Shown here: one piece after another, positions 47,934 through 60,357 of the stretch
Numbering within the stretch: the stretch's first letter is position 1
How the letters are laid out: every line of letters starts with the position of its first letter
The notes under the pieces: model-generated
The model's database searches: none
Told to the model about the DNA's origin: nothing
Seen by the model: the letters and a program-made list of their open reading frames with translations, nothing else
DNA from: Magnolia sinica
Lineage: Eukaryota; Streptophyta; Magnoliopsida; Magnoliales; Magnoliaceae
Length of the DNA: 64,000 nt
NCBI RefSeq assembly: GCF_029962835.1
Contig: NC_080582.1
Span: forward strand, 14,144,032-14,208,031
Direction of reading: 5' to 3'
Made by a program: the position numbers and the translations under genes

Positions 47934-48352
47934 TCCACCTTGATGTATGTTTTGTATATCCACTCCGATCTATCAAATTTTCAGCTCATTTTAGGGCATG
48001 GTCCATAAATGAAGCATATCCAAATCTCAACTGGATCACACCACATGAAACGGTTGTCATTGAATGCCCATGATAAAAAATTTCCTGGGGCCCATCATAA
48101 TATTCATCTACCATCCAATCTGTTGATAAGGTCACATAGACATGAATGAAGCGAAAGCACAAATATCAGCTTAGATCTCCAACTTTTGGGCCCCACAAGA
48201 AGTTTTTAATGGTCAATAATCACTGTTTTCTGTGGCATGGTCCACCCGAGATTTGGATCAGCTATATTTTTTGGCCTTGCCATAAAACGAGCTAAAAGAA
48301 GGAATGGACAACGTGGATGTACAACACACACATCAAGGTGGGCCCTACAGTC
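47934..48352. repeat. Family-A inverted-repeat element
   Basis: This is a clear example of the family. The left end reads ACTGTGGGTCCACCTTGATG, TATGTTTTGTATATCCACTCC. The right end, inverted, reads ACTGTAGGGCCCACCTTGAT, GTGTGTGTTGTACATCCACG. The two ends match for over 40 bp. The unit length is about 420 bp. Confidence 0.7.
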
Positions 48353-51300
48353 AGGGACTAAGCTGTTACCCCCGATTCACCTAATTCGCACCTGGATTGG
48401 ATAGCATGCAAGCACAGTGGATCCCACACAATCTGGAAGGTTCTTAATGGTGGGCATCCACGTGCCATTCATGTAGTGTAGCCCACTTGAGTTTTGGATC
48501 AACCTGATTTTTTCTTTCACCCCCCATCCTCAACATGGCCCATTAGATGAAAGTTTTGAATGATCAAACCATGGGCCCCACATGTACAAAATCTAGTGCA
48601 ACATCAAGATACACATTTGCTGATAATCACAACCGTTCATTGTTACCTATGGGTGAAGTGACCGCAAACTCAGTCCAGCCGCTTGCCGCGCCTTGCCATT
48701 TAAGAACTCGACCGTCTGAGACACCCATATAAGGACCGTGGCCCAATGGATCGAAGGGTATGCTCTTTGGCCCAGCCAAACCTCCTAGATCGAGCTATTG
48801 GAAGCGACCAGGATCGATGGTGGTATCTAAAGGGGGAGAGAGGGAGAGAGAAGGAAAATAAAAGAAGATGAAAAAGATGCAAGCATTGTCATGGTAAAAA
48901 AACACGTAATTGCATGGATCTCAAATAAAAGAATATGGTAGCTTTTATGTTTATATAGACTGTGCAACTTGCATTGTGAGAGTGAAGAGGGGAGCGCGAA
49001 TGCCATGTTTGTCAGATATCCAATCCGTCCATCCAGTTTTTCGAGATCATTTTAGGATATTAAACCAAAAGTGAGGTGGATTCAAAACTCATATGGGCCA
49101 CACGAGAGGAAACAGTGGGGATTTAGTAACAACCATTGAAGCATTTATATGGCCACAAAAGTTTCATATATCCCTAAGTTTTTGGTGTTTTCACTTCATC
49201 TCAGTGAAAATGACCTAATAAACGGTTTGGATGGCATATGAACATCAAGGTGGAGCCTAGGAAGGTTTCAATGGTAGGCATTCCTTTCTCCACTGTTTCA
49301 TCTCGTATGGCCCACCTGAATTTTGGATACTCTTCATTTTTAGCTTTTGGAATAAATCCGCGTCGAGAGAAGAGGGAAGCGGATTTATCGGGAACTTCCT
49401 ATGCTGGAAATATAGGTGGGATGCCAACGTGATGTTTGTGAGAAATCTGTCCTGTCCATTCATTTTTTTTTTAGCTCATTTTAGTACTTGAAACAAAGAT
49501 TGAACGGGATCCAAGACTCAAGAAGGCTGCACTAATGGAAAAGGTACTTACTGAAATTTCAACCGTTGAAACTTCTTTGAGCTCGACAATGTTGTTTACA
49601 GGCCATCCATACAGTTCATAGCGTCATTTCTATTGGGATTAACTTAAAAAACAAATATTATCCTGATTAAAAACTTATTTGGCCCCACGAATATTTCACG
49701 GACGTTCAATCCTCACATTTTCAGATCACTCTAGTCTCAAATTAGGTTCATTTTTGGCCACATATCTTAAAATGAGCTTAAAAAAACAAATGAATGAGAT
49801 AGATTTATCACAAACATCACGGTGGGCCCATCTAAGTTTCCCGCGCAGGAACTTTAGCAGTAAATCCGCGTCCAGTAATGAGTCGGACGCAGATAGGATA
49901 GTAGTGATACTCGCTAAGTGACGTCACCAAGTTCCGTGGCCCCACCATGATGTATGTGTTGTATCCTCACCGTCCGTACATTTGGAGAGATCATTTTAAG
50001 GCATGGTCCAAAGAACGAAGCAGATCCAAGACTGGGGTGGACCCCACCACAGAAAACAGTGGTGAATTACTCACCAATCACACGGAAACAGATTGGTTGA
50101 TGCCGAACGCCTGCGAAAGCTTTTGGCACTGAGTTCCTGCGCATGAAAGCTAGGTGGGGCCCACTGTGACGTTTGTGCGAAATCCACTACGTCCATCCAT
50201 TTTGTGAGCTCATTTTAGGATATGGGGCCAAAAATAAGCCGGATCAAATACTCAAGTGTGCCAAAAACGTGAGGATTGAACGTTCACAATTCGTGGGCCC
50301 ATAGAAGTTTTGAATCAGGCTAATATCTGTGTTCTCAGTTCATCCCAGTAGGAATGATGTTATGAACGGTATGGATGGTTCGTAAAAACCACTGTCTACC
50401 TCAGGGAGGTTTCAACAGTAAGAACTTCCCTACCCATATTTTCACGGCTTGTTTGATTTCCCAGTGCACTGGTAAATAGCGGTAGAAGAGTAATAGTTAT
50501 TTCCCCATGTATTTATAAGCCTACCTGATTTTGACTACTTACTTATTTTATACAAAACCGAAAACATTAAAAAAAACATATGAGTCCCACTGTGATGCAT
50601 TTTGCTTATCCACACCGTTCATCTATTATTCAATTTGAATTTATAGTATGAACAAAAAAATGAGGTATATCTAAAGCTCAACTGGACCACACCATATGAA
50701 AAAGGGAATCGAATACTTATCGTTAAAAACTTTGTGGTGCCACTGTTGCTTTTGGTGTGGGCCACCTGAGAGATGTATTTGCTTCATTTTTTGTCACATG
50801 CTTCAAAATATTGTAGTAAAATAGATGGATGGAACCAATATATTATATACATTATTGTACGATTCAAAAATTAAAATTATCTCTTTTGAACTAGTTTCAA
50901 TGGCACAAATACAATTTCCAAACAAGGTAAACCGTAATAATTACCTATTTCCAGTGTAAATAAACTGGCTTTGAAAAAACAAACAAGCTAGTGCGGCCCA
51001 CTTGAATCTTAGATCCTGCTTGTTTTTTGTCTAAGTCCTAAAATTAACTCACAAAGCAAATGAACGGGGTAGATTTCTCACAAACACCACGATGACGCCA
51101 CTTAACTTTCCAGCGCAAGAACTTCCTGTGAATGCTTTAGCAGGAAATCCGCATCCGTTGCCTCCCATCGTTGCTGTTCATCCATATTTAGGGATCATTT
51201 TAGGGCTTAATCTTAAAAATGAGAGGGAAATAAATCTCAGGTGGACCACACCATAGGAAAACAATATTGATTGAAGATCCACCATTAAAATTCTCCTAAG

Positions 51301-51466
51301 GTCCACTGTACTGTTTATTTGACATCTAATCTGTTGATTAGGATGAAGGAAAACAGACATTCAATCAACACTGTTTCCTATAATGTGGTCCACTAGAGAA
51401 TGGTATAACCTCATTTTTGGGTTCATACATTAAACCTCCCGTGTGAAAATGCCTCTGCATTAATCA
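48353..51466. other. Dense family-A fragments, no gene
   Basis: Partial or nested units lie at about 48390-48560, 49000-49330, 49430-49830, 49930-50070, 50150-50440, 50580-50850 and 51170-51420. Each is recognised by TGATGTATGTG, CACCGTCCAT, GTTTGGATC and GTGGTCCACTTGA phrases. Short frames here are chance. Confidence 0.55.
50447..50995. mobile_element. TIR element with a nested family-A unit
   Basis: The left end GGCTTGTTTGATTTCCCAGT and the inverted right end AGCTTGTTTGTTTTTTCAAA GCCAGT are similar. They are followed by AATAGCGGTAGAAGAGTAAT and, inverted, AATAGGTAATTATTACGGTT. A family-A unit (about 50580-50850) sits in the middle. Target duplications were not resolved. Confidence 0.45.
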
Positions 51467-51850
51467 CCTCCGGTAAGTAGTCTCGAACACGAGACCTCCC
51501 GATCTGATACTAATTTGATGCAGGACAATTAATCATTTGCTCTAAAAGCTCGAACTGTTAGAGTATGGCGAATTAATCCCTTTATCTCATGGCCCAAACC
51601 CCACATCTCATGGGTTAGGACCTCAGTCGAACCCCCATCGTGGGCCCCAAATCACATGGGTACCGCCTCACACGGGCAGCCCACCCTGTGTGTGTCCCCG
51701 CATCTCACAAGCTACCCCACTCGAGCCCGGTGTGAAATGCACATTAATCACCCCCGGTGAGGAATCTCGAACACGAGACCTCCCCCGTACGCCCCACCCA
51801 CCTCGAGTGTGCCTCTGCATCCTACAGGCTGTATGGTACACCAGCCAATC
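51467..51850. repeat. Repeated segment with tRNA B-box-like motif
   Basis: Two related blocks (about 51455-51505 and 51735-51785) share ATTAATCACC.CCGGT then TCTCGAACACGAGACCTCCC. The inverted form GGTCTCGTGTTCGAGA resembles a tRNA B box. They bracket a sequence with TTGCTCTAAAAGCTCGAACTG. These may be retroposon pieces; the class is uncertain. Confidence 0.35.
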
Positions 51851-52202
51851 CAAAGTCGAACGCCTATGCCATGACAGGTGAAAAGGAAATCAAAGTTACA
51901 TAGGTATATACACGGTTCATCCATTTGGAGAGATCAAAATGATGTATTTATTATATCCACACTGTCCATCCATTAGGCTTAGATAATTTTATAGAAAGAC
52001 TCCAAAAATGAGTCATATCCAAAGATCAAGTGGACCACACCACAAATAGCAGTGGGACAATGATTCTTAGCATTAAAGAACTCGTAGGGCCCACCATGAT
52101 GTTTATTTTCCATCCAATCTATTCATAAGGTAACACAGGCAACGATAGAGGGGGAAAAAAAAAACAAATCTCAAATTGATCCAATACTTCTGTGACTCCA
52201 TG

Positions 52203-52699
52203 CAGGGCTGTACATCAAGCCGAGTTGAGTTGAGGTGGGCCAAGCTCAACTCGACTCGTCTATGCTATACTCAAGTTCGAGCCCGAGCTCAACATTTAAG
52301 ATTGGCTTATTTGCCAAAGCTGTCGAGTCAAGTTCAAGTTGAGCTAGTGGTTCGAGTCGAGTCAAGCTTGTTCATATATCAATTAATTATATTTTTGGCT
52401 ACAAAATACAAAGAGAGGGAATGGGACAGGTAGGGTTTTTTGGTTTTAACTTTTAAGTTTTAACCTTTTTTTTAAAGTTAAATATATATAATATATATAT
52501 TTAATATTAAAATATATTACTCGGGCCGAGTCGAGCTCGAGCTTCGAGTCGAGTCAAATTCGAGTCAAGTAGAAATGCACCATGATCTAACTCGAACTTA
52601 ACTCGAGCTTTAGAAAATAAGCTTGACTCGCCCCGAGTCGGCCTTTCAAGCTGAGTCGAGTGAGATTTTCAAGCTAGCTCGACTCGTGTACAGCCCTAG
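52203..52699. mobile_element. Non-autonomous hAT-type element with 8-bp TSD
   Basis: The ends are CAGGGCTGTACATCAAGCCG and, inverted, CTAGGGCTGTACACGAGTCG, followed by more inverted GAGTCGAGCT-type sequence. The flanking duplication is ACTCCATG on both sides (52195-52202 and 52700-52707), the 8 bp expected for hAT. The matching site in duplication copy 1 (about 26553-26562) is empty, which confirms an insertion. The body is made of inverted GAGTCGAG/CTCGACTC strings with an AT-rich middle and no transposase. Confidence 0.9.
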
Positions 52700-53486
52700 A
52701 CTCCATGAAGGTTTCAATGGTAGACGTTTAATCTCTCACTGCTTTCTGAAATGTGGTCCACTTGATCTTTGGATCTATCTTAATTTTAGACTCAAGCTTT
52801 ACAACAATCTCACCAAATGGATGGACAATTTGGATATAACACATGCCTCATGGTTGGGCCCACAGAACTTGCTTAGGTCAACACACCACTTAGGTCAGTG
52901 GTGTGTGGTCCACCAGCCAATCTGCTTCCCTAGTTGAGGTAAACTGGTTAAGTTGATCGAGTCACCCTGTTTTCATTGCTGAATTGTAGTGTCAAAAGGG
53001 ATATGTTCTAATCAGGTCTGAGTCAACTCGGACAAGTCGCACAGCGCTATATAATAGACTTAAAACCTTGATCTACAGTTCCTAACTTTCATGCTATTAA
53101 ATCAGATGGTTAGGATCTTCAACTCAGTTCGATCTTTCATGACCAGTCACTACTGACGAGGAACAAATGCAGATTTTACATTTCTGTCTCAAATGTTACT
53201 TAAAAGCTCTGGTAATGATGGAACAACAGCATTTTTCTTTGTTATTTCTCAAGCATTTCATTACATGAGCTGCACCCATACAAGCACATCTAACAGTAGA
53301 TTTCCAGCCATACAATGAATGGCTAAACATAGCAAACTTTACATAATCACCATTGAAATATTGCCATCATTCATGTCCATGATCTCAATCATATCACCAT
53401 TTTGTTACTTCATGGCAATAACAGAAATTCAACAATTGCATGAAGCTCATATGCGGTGAGCAATGCAAGGCATATCCATTCTTTCT

Positions 53487-53580
53487 CAGGGCCGGTTCTT
53501 TTGGGGCAAAGGTGCTAAACTGGCCCGCTCCTATTTCTTTTGTGGCAAAGGTGCTAAACTGGCCCGCTCCTATTTCCCTC
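53487..53580. repeat. Two-copy tandem repeat, ~42 bp
   Basis: GGCAAAGGTGCTAAACTGGC CCGCTCCTATTTC is present twice in a row. The duplication copy at 27540-27580 has it once. Confidence 0.75.
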
Positions 53581-53701
53581 CTTGTTTTTTCTAACATAGC
53601 TGGCCTTCTTCATCTTATTGAGAGACTCGAAAAGAGACAACTTCTCCTGGTTGTTAGATGCCTTTTTAAAAGGATTCGTAAGCCGTTGAAACTGTATCTT
53701 C

Positions 53702-54006
53702 CCTCGAGTCACTTCAACTATTCAATCGATGGATATGAACTGTGCATTAAACCAAAAAGATTTCATCAGTAATCATGGAAAAATCACTCTGATGAGATTA
53801 TCCAATTCATCCTTAAATACATATACTACATGGTGGGACTCATAGAGCAGTGTGAGTATGCAATCCCTGTCCAAGTTATAGTGCCCCTCAAGTCACTTCA
53901 ACAGTTCAATCAATAGATATAAACTGTCCATTTAAGTTCAAAAATATTTCGTCAGTAATCATGGAAAAATCACTCTGATGGGATCATCCAATTCATCCTT
54001 AAATTG
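53702..54006. repeat. Two-copy direct repeat, 184-bp spacing
   Basis: CTCGAGTCACTTCAACTATT at 53703 and CTCAAGTCACTTCAACAGTT at 53887 start two 121-bp copies. Both contain CAGTAATCATGGAAAAATCA and ATCCAATTCATCCTTAAAT. Confidence 0.8.
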
Positions 54007-55850
54007 CCATCCTTTCTCTTTCTCCAGGTCATGAATTGGATGGCTAGGATTAGCTGGCAGAAGTGATCTTTTAGGAACATGAGCAACCCATAAGGGGACC
54101 TAGCAAATAGAAGAATCAAATTATTCATGGGAACCATTTTTGTGTAAAAGATCTTCATGATCCATATTCATGGTTATTGATCATGTTTGTTTAACATTGT
54201 TGGATGTGTATTATGTTTATAATGCAGCACATAAAACGTACATGGGATGTAATGAATGGTTTAGATAACTTCTCATACCAGACCAACCCATTGAAATGCA
54301 AATAGGGGTCAGATAACTTCTCATGGAGCCATGCATGGTGGAGTGGCCATTCTCTGTTTCTGTCAGCAAACTAGTTCCTCTCTTTCCATATGTTGAGCAC
54401 AATGAGATCGTAATTGGATCCTTTCGTGCAGTGGTGAAGGTGATAACTGTAGTCTGTTTGGCCAGAAATGAGGGTCCTTCCTCTCAGACGGTCGAGAACA
54501 CAGCACCCTGGATCTTAACCATCGCAGCTACCACCATCAACAGGGCCTTCCCAACAGCTATACACTTCGAAACAATCACACTCTCTTGTTAATGAAGAGT
54601 TCTCATCTAGTACTTCCTTCTCTGAAGTGTTGTCTCAGGAAACAATGGTTAAATGACAAAAACTAAGGAGATCTTTGCATTAGCTTTCTTCACGCTACAC
54701 ATGAATGACACCTGATAATCAGGTGGGCCCACTGTGAACATTCCCTGGCCCAAAAAATTCGGCTGGTCCACTCATCAGGTGGCACGTGCATGCATGAGAA
54801 ATCTGAGCAGTAAGAAAAAAAAAATGGTCAAATGGGTACGTCTTCACCATGCACAGCAGCAGAAGCTACCCCCTTCTTGAGTAGACCAGTCTAATTCCTG
54901 GAACAAGGCATCATGGTGGGCCACACATAAGGACTGGCAATTTTCGGAGTACATGTATCCTGCACACAACACTTATCATATTTGCATGAATCTCCTTATC
55001 ATTTCTCCAGTTAAATCATGTAACATGGATGTCTAGCAAGCATGCTCCCTTCGCCCCATGTTTGTGAAGGGTCAGTCATTGGACACCGAGAGGGATGAAT
55101 GTGACTAAGGACTTGTACAAGCAGATGACAGTGCTATCGGAGTGTATCAAATGCAGATAGGAAGACCTTTCTCTGAAGATGATTTTCCCTACTTTCCAGT
55201 TTATGTAACCTTGTTGAGTAAGTTGTTGAGGTCACTTGGTCAGCTGCAAGAGTTGCAGAACTGGAACTCTCAATGCCACATTAGTGGCGGGGAAGGTCAT
55301 CCTCTGTTTCTCACCATCTTATGAAGCAACTTTGTATGTGTACATCACACATCGAGTTGGTGTCATCCTCGCATGTGGTCAAGATAATATGCTAGAAGCA
55401 TGTAAAATTATCACCTGTATTAGAGTAAATTACAAGATAGAACAGAGGTTTTGTCCACCATCAAACAGCCGAAGTAAGCAGATTCTGAGATGGTACCATA
55501 GGATTAGGCGAAGTGTGTGTGGAAATGCATAATAATTGTTCTTCCTTCAGTAGGTCACCAGTCGTGAAGTTGAGCAGTGCAAACACTGTCTTCAGGAAAG
55601 TGGCATTTTCTCTTCCAGAGGGCCTAGTTCCTTGTCTCCTGCCATGTTAAAGGTATGGTCCATCTCCAAGCCTCGACTATTCATTTTCTTTTTGTTGCTC
55701 AAATTTTCATTGGATTTACTAGAGATAAGATAGACGCTAAATGAAACGGTGGAACAAAATCAAAACAGCATCTTTAAACTTCCATTCAAGTCTAACTAGC
55801 AATGCCCTCTAATCTTGGATCAAACGCCACTTCAATGAGGTGGTGGGTGC

Positions 55851-55983
55851 CTTTTTTTTTTGACAGAAAATATTATTAAAAGAAAAAAGGGGAAGGAAAA
55901 CAAAGGAAGGCAGCGAAGCTCTGCTGAGATAGCAGAACTGCTAACCAACAAGAAAATCAAAATTACAATCTGTCGGTTTAGAC
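55851..55983 (-). mobile_element. Short retroposon (LINE tail) with 14-bp TSD
   Basis: The 133-bp insert starts with a T run (poly-A in the opposite orientation) and is flanked by GAGGTGGTGGGTGC on both sides (55837-55850 and 55984-55997). Its A-rich body (on the plus strand AAAAGGGGAAGGAAAACAAA) looks like the 3' end of an L1-type LINE. It sits in an intron-like part of the subtilase pseudogene. Confidence 0.75.
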
Positions 55984-55997
55984 GAGGTGGTGGGTGC

Positions 55998-56740
55998 TTT
56001 GACTCAGGAAAGTGTTTTAAATAACAAATAGCGCGTAGCATAACGTTTGCCCCTCTGTAGTGTAGGGCGTATGCTATGTAGACTGCAGCATAAGCTATAT
56101 GCAACTTCTAGATTGTTAATTAAGGTTGCGCTTGGTTGCACCAAATATTATGAAATTTTATGATATTTTGCGCCAAATTAGAGTAAAAACAATAATGAAA
56201 CTTAAAGATATTACGTGCAACCAAACACATCCTAAAATAATGGGAAAAATAGAGCAAAGATTAATCATAAAGATAAAGACAGAACAGGAATTATTTAATA
56301 CTGTTACTTATATTATTTTACTAAAATCATTGAAAGCATTATTTTATTATTTATTTATTTTTTATTATTATTATTATTTTACAATGATGACTCCAACTCC
56401 TTGAACCCTTGACTTAGAGGTTAAGAAGCCATTACATGGAACAACCTAGTAAAGGAGAGGAACAGTTGAAAACATTAACTATTGTTTATTGAAAATAGAA
56501 AAATAAAACAAATCATTAAAGCATTAACTAGTTTTAATGTTTAGAAGAAAAAAAATAACTAGTAGTGTAAGCGTGTAACACAGGTCACATACTGTGTAGT
56601 GTGCGCTAATTAGCATGTAGCGTAGGCTACATGGTGACTCAAGCTATTTTAATAGCCAATGTGGTGTGAAGGCTAAGCTACCTATGTAGCATGAGCTGCA
56701 TGCTACGAAGCGTCAGCTATGTAAAACACTTTCACCCTTC
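55998..56740. mobile_element. Possible hAT-like TIR element in the subtilase region
   Basis: The left sequence GAAAGTGTTTTAAATAACAA and the inverted right sequence GAAAGTGTTTTACATAGCTG are similar. Both are followed by repeats of GCGTAGCATA and TAGCATG type. The TSD was not resolved. A Tourist-like MITE at 56124-56232 is nested within it. Confidence 0.45.
56124..56232. mobile_element. Tourist-like (PIF/Harbinger) MITE with TAA TSD
   Basis: The 109-bp element has ends GGTTGCGCTTGGTTGCAC and, inverted, GGATGTGTTTGGTTGCAC, flanked by TAA on both sides (56121-56123 and 56233-56235). The termini and the 3-bp TAA target are typical of this superfamily. Confidence 0.75.
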
Positions 56741-57259
56741 TCCTTGTATCAAAATTTGTCACCTTTTTTTATGTAATGTGTTTCTTTTCTAATATAGTTA
56801 TCTCTTCAAAAAATTTAGGAGGCTTCAATAGCTTGTCCTCTTTATTTTATAAAGTAAAGGATAATATCTCAAGCACTTTGAATGGTAAAAATGATGTCCT
56901 GGTTTTGAAGAATCCATGATTGCCCCCAAATTCCTGGTAATGGAAAGATATCTAAACTGGATTCAATTAAGGGGAATCAAATACAAGGCAGTTGATTAAT
57001 GCATATAAATTAGCCTAAACGGTGATTATTTTAGTAAGTACTGATTTGGGGAGCATTTAGTGGAAAACAACTCCAGAAATTGGTTTTAGGGTGTTTTTGG
57101 AAGCTTTCCTTTTGTGGCAGATGGGATGTGCTCTACCAAATATCCCATTCACAATCAGAGGAAGAAAAAGAAGTACAATTAAAACTGGCATAGCTGCAGT
57201 TCCTGTTTCCAAAGCCACCAAAAACAATTCATGAATTGGTTCCACCAAAAAGCAGAAGT

Positions 57260-57317
<58 letters not shown>

Positions 57318-57634
57318 TTTTCAGGGATATACGAATGAACCTGACAGATTGAAAAAAATTTCAAAAATGAAAAATAAAAATAAAAATAAACCTCACATAT
57401 TGAGAATGTTCAATATACCATAATGAGATTATGGGTGATGGTCTTTTAAACAATTATCATATCACATAGAAAATGTTGTCGCCTACTGCATGCTAAAACA
57501 ATACAAGTATTGTTGCCTATTGTTGGCTAATGCAAAAGCAAGTTTATCTGGGAAATTGTCTTAATTATCAAAATGTCATGATTACCTTTGGTCTTCTTGT
57601 TGCTTTTCATATTATTGATGAATGTCTCTGGCAG
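56741..57634. other. Intron-like sequence of the subtilase pseudogene
   Basis: AT-rich, non-coding. It carries a (TA)n-(CA)n microsatellite at 57262-57317 and ends at the splice acceptor before exon piece 3. Confidence 0.5.
57262..57317. repeat. (TA)n(CA)n compound microsatellite
   Basis: About 38 bp of TA repeats runs directly into about 18 bp of CA repeats. The tyrosine/isoleucine frames on the minus strand come from this. Confidence 0.9.
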
Positions 57635-58678
57635 CCTGACATATCTGCACCTGGTGTCAACATCTTAGCTGCATATCCACCATCCAACGATCCGAAGAAC
57701 AGCGATGAGTTCGTCATGCTATCACGTACCTCAATGGCTTGTCTGCATGTGGCAGAAATAGCTACCCTCATGAAATGCATCAACAAAGATTGATCTCCTG
57801 CAGCACTAAAATTTGCACTCATCACCACCGGTGGGTAACAGTTACTTGGATTACGTTTTCTCAAAGTGCACTATTCTACCTCTTTCAAATCGACGTTCTT
57901 ACAAAAAGCAGCCTCTCGATCTGGCAAAGATGGGGAGATGATAGTGGCAGAGGATGGTACTTGCAACCCAGCAGACCTTTTTGACATCAGCGGTGGTCTT
58001 GTAAACCCCAGCAGAGCAGCAAATCCAGGGCTTATTTATGATATGAGCATTGGGAACAACATTTAATTCCTTTGTTCAATGGGCTAAAGCGATGCTGCCC
58101 TTAGCCGTTTAACCAATAAGCCAACATTCTGCAAGAAGAACAGCCATCCAGTGGTACTGGATCTAAACCTCCCTTCCATTTCCATCCCCAACCTTAAAAC
58201 AACCATGACAATCTCAAGCAGTGTTCGAGTTGTCAGTATCGCTACAAGTTTCGCTGGCTGGAAATAAAGATATAATATCGTTATCACCGATAATATCACG
58301 GATAACCGGAAATGCAGGGAAAAAGGGGGAAACATGGAGAAAATGGTGGAATTTTTCAGTGAAACTTCAGGACATGCCTAAATACACATATTTACATATT
58401 CAGGAATAAAAAAATTGTAAAAAGAATGCATTAAATAAGAAGTTTTCATTTAATAGGGGCCAAAAGGCATGCGTTGTCATAAGAAATCACTCAAATAGTA
58501 ACCAAAATGAGTTTATATAATACAAATGTAAGCTTATAACAATGAAGACATGCAAAAGTAAATGAATTAAAAAAATACACATTTCTTGCCATATTTCATC
58601 CCCACATAGAATGACGAGGTGGCTTGTAATCAATGTCCGGATCCCGTGGCAGTTGAGAGTACTACTGTTGCCCAACAT

Positions 58679-59105
58679 GTTGGGCCCACCATCAATGTGC
58701 ATGGGTTATCCACGCCGTCCATCCGTTTTTTCAGCTCATTTTAATGGTTGTTTCGAAATTTGAAGCATGTCCAAAGCTCAAGTGGACCACACCATATGAA
58801 ATAGTGGAATTAATGATTTCCACAGTTGAAAACTTGGTAGGGCCCACAGTTATGTTTATTTATCATCCAACCCATTCATAAGATCACAAAGACATGGATG
58901 AAGGAAAAACACAAATAACAGATTGATCCAGAACTTCTTTGGCCTCATAGAATTTTAGACAGTATAATTTCAATTCACACTGTTTCCGTGGTGAGCTCCA
59001 CTTGAGATTTGGATATACTTAGTTTTTGGGCTAAAGCCCTCAATTTATCTGATAAAATGGATGGACGGAGTGGATAAAATATGTAAATCGCAGTGGACCC
59101 CACAT
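58679..59105. repeat. Family-A inverted-repeat element
   Basis: The left end GGGCCCACCATCAATGTGCA then ATCCACGCCGTCCATCCGTTT is matched by the right end AAAATGGATGGACGGAGTGG then ATAAAATATGTAAATCGCAG. Confidence 0.6.
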
Positions 59106-59690
59106 AAATTACTCAGTATTCGTATCCACACCGTCCAACCATTCGAAGATATCATTTTAGTTTACGGAATAAAGAATGAGTCAGATCCAAATCTCTAATG
59201 GACCACACTACATGAAAACAATAATGATTGGATATCCACCATTAAAATCCTACCAAGGCCCACTGTACTATTTATTTGACATCCAATATGTATGATTAGG
59301 TCATACAGACCTAGATGAGGGGGGAAAAATCAAATATTAACTTGATCCAATACTTTTATGGGCTCAAAAAGTTTTTAATGGTCTACGTTCATTCAACAGT
59401 TTCCTTTTTTCTTTTTTTTCTTTTTTTTTTTTTTTATAGCACGCACACCATCACACACTCACGCCGCAGTGGGATTTCACCACCTATGTGTACTCGAACC
59501 CTCGACCAGGTGTTGAAACTCCCGAGAGTCTACCACCAGAGTAAGAGCAAGGACCCAACACTATTTCCTATAATGTGGTCCACTTGAGATTGGGATACAC
59601 CTCATTTTTGGTCTCATACCCTAAAATGGTCTAAAAAAATAAATAGACCGTGAGGATACAACACATACATCATGGTGGGGCCTACAAAAC
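59101..59690. repeat. Family-A element interrupted by a SINE
   Basis: The left end has GTATCCACACCGTCCAACCA and the right end ATACAACACATACATCATGG. The interior phrase CATTCAACA-TGTTTCC is split by the SINE at 59405-59556. Confidence 0.6.
59405..59556 (-). mobile_element. tRNA-derived SINE
   Basis: On the minus strand it reads from GGGTCCTTGCTCTTACTCTG through a B-box-like GGTTCGAGTAC (59490-59500) and an A-box-like TCTGGTGGTAGACTC, to an A-rich tail. The duplicated target is imperfect: AACAGTTTCC at 59395-59404 and AACACTATTTCC at 59557-59568. It is about 150 bp long and lies inside a family-A unit. Confidence 0.7.
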
Positions 59691-59934
59691 TAGGTGACGT
59701 CACCTCGACAGCGAATCTCCTTACTTAACAGCTAATCCGCGTCACTGAGATGCTACGTGGGGCCATCATAATGTTTTTAAAAAATCCATCCCGTCCATCC
59801 GTTTTTTTAGATCATCTTAGGACATCAGATAAAAAATCATATGGATCCAAAACTCAGGGCAGCCGCACGAGAGAAAATAGTGGAGATTCAGTGACCACCG
59901 TTTAAACATAATTGACCACTCATTTGGGCCCACA

Positions 59935-60350
59935 TTGAATGTATGTGGTATATCCACGCCGTCCATCCGTTTTTCCATCAAATTTAAGGGGTTAAGCCCA
60001 AAATTGATTCATATCCAAAGATTAGGTAGATCATACCACTGGAAATAGTGGGGATAATGATTGTCACCGTTAAAACCTTTCTAAGCCCCACAGTGATGTT
60101 TATTTTTCATCCAACCTGTTCATAAGATCATACAAACATGGATGAAGGGAAAACACAAATATAAGCTTGATCCAAAACTTCCGTGGCCCTCCAAGTATTT
60201 TTCAATGGTAGACATTCAATACAACTGTTTCTTGTGGTGTGGTCCATTTGAACATTGGATATGCCTCATTTGTTTTCCCAAAGGCCTACAATTATCTATT
60301 AAAATGTATGGACGGAGTGGATAAAATAAATAAATCACAGTGGACCTCAC
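59935..60350. repeat. Family-A inverted-repeat element
   Basis: The left end CCCACATTGAATGTATGTGG then ATCCACGCCGTCCATCCGTT is matched by the right end AAATGTATGGACGGAGTGGA then ATCACAGTGGACC. Confidence 0.6.
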
Positions 60351-60357
60351 CGAGTTT

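Larger units (their letters stand above)
51886..53700. repeat. Segmental duplication, copy 2
   Basis: Collinear with 26264-27700, in the same orientation. Its left part is a family-A unit (about 51930-52865) interrupted by the 497-bp hAT-type element at 52203-52699. Confidence 0.85.

Noticed and set aside
57057-57364. Frames with CVCVYIYIYIY-type strings
   Set aside because: They are translations of the TA/CA microsatellite.
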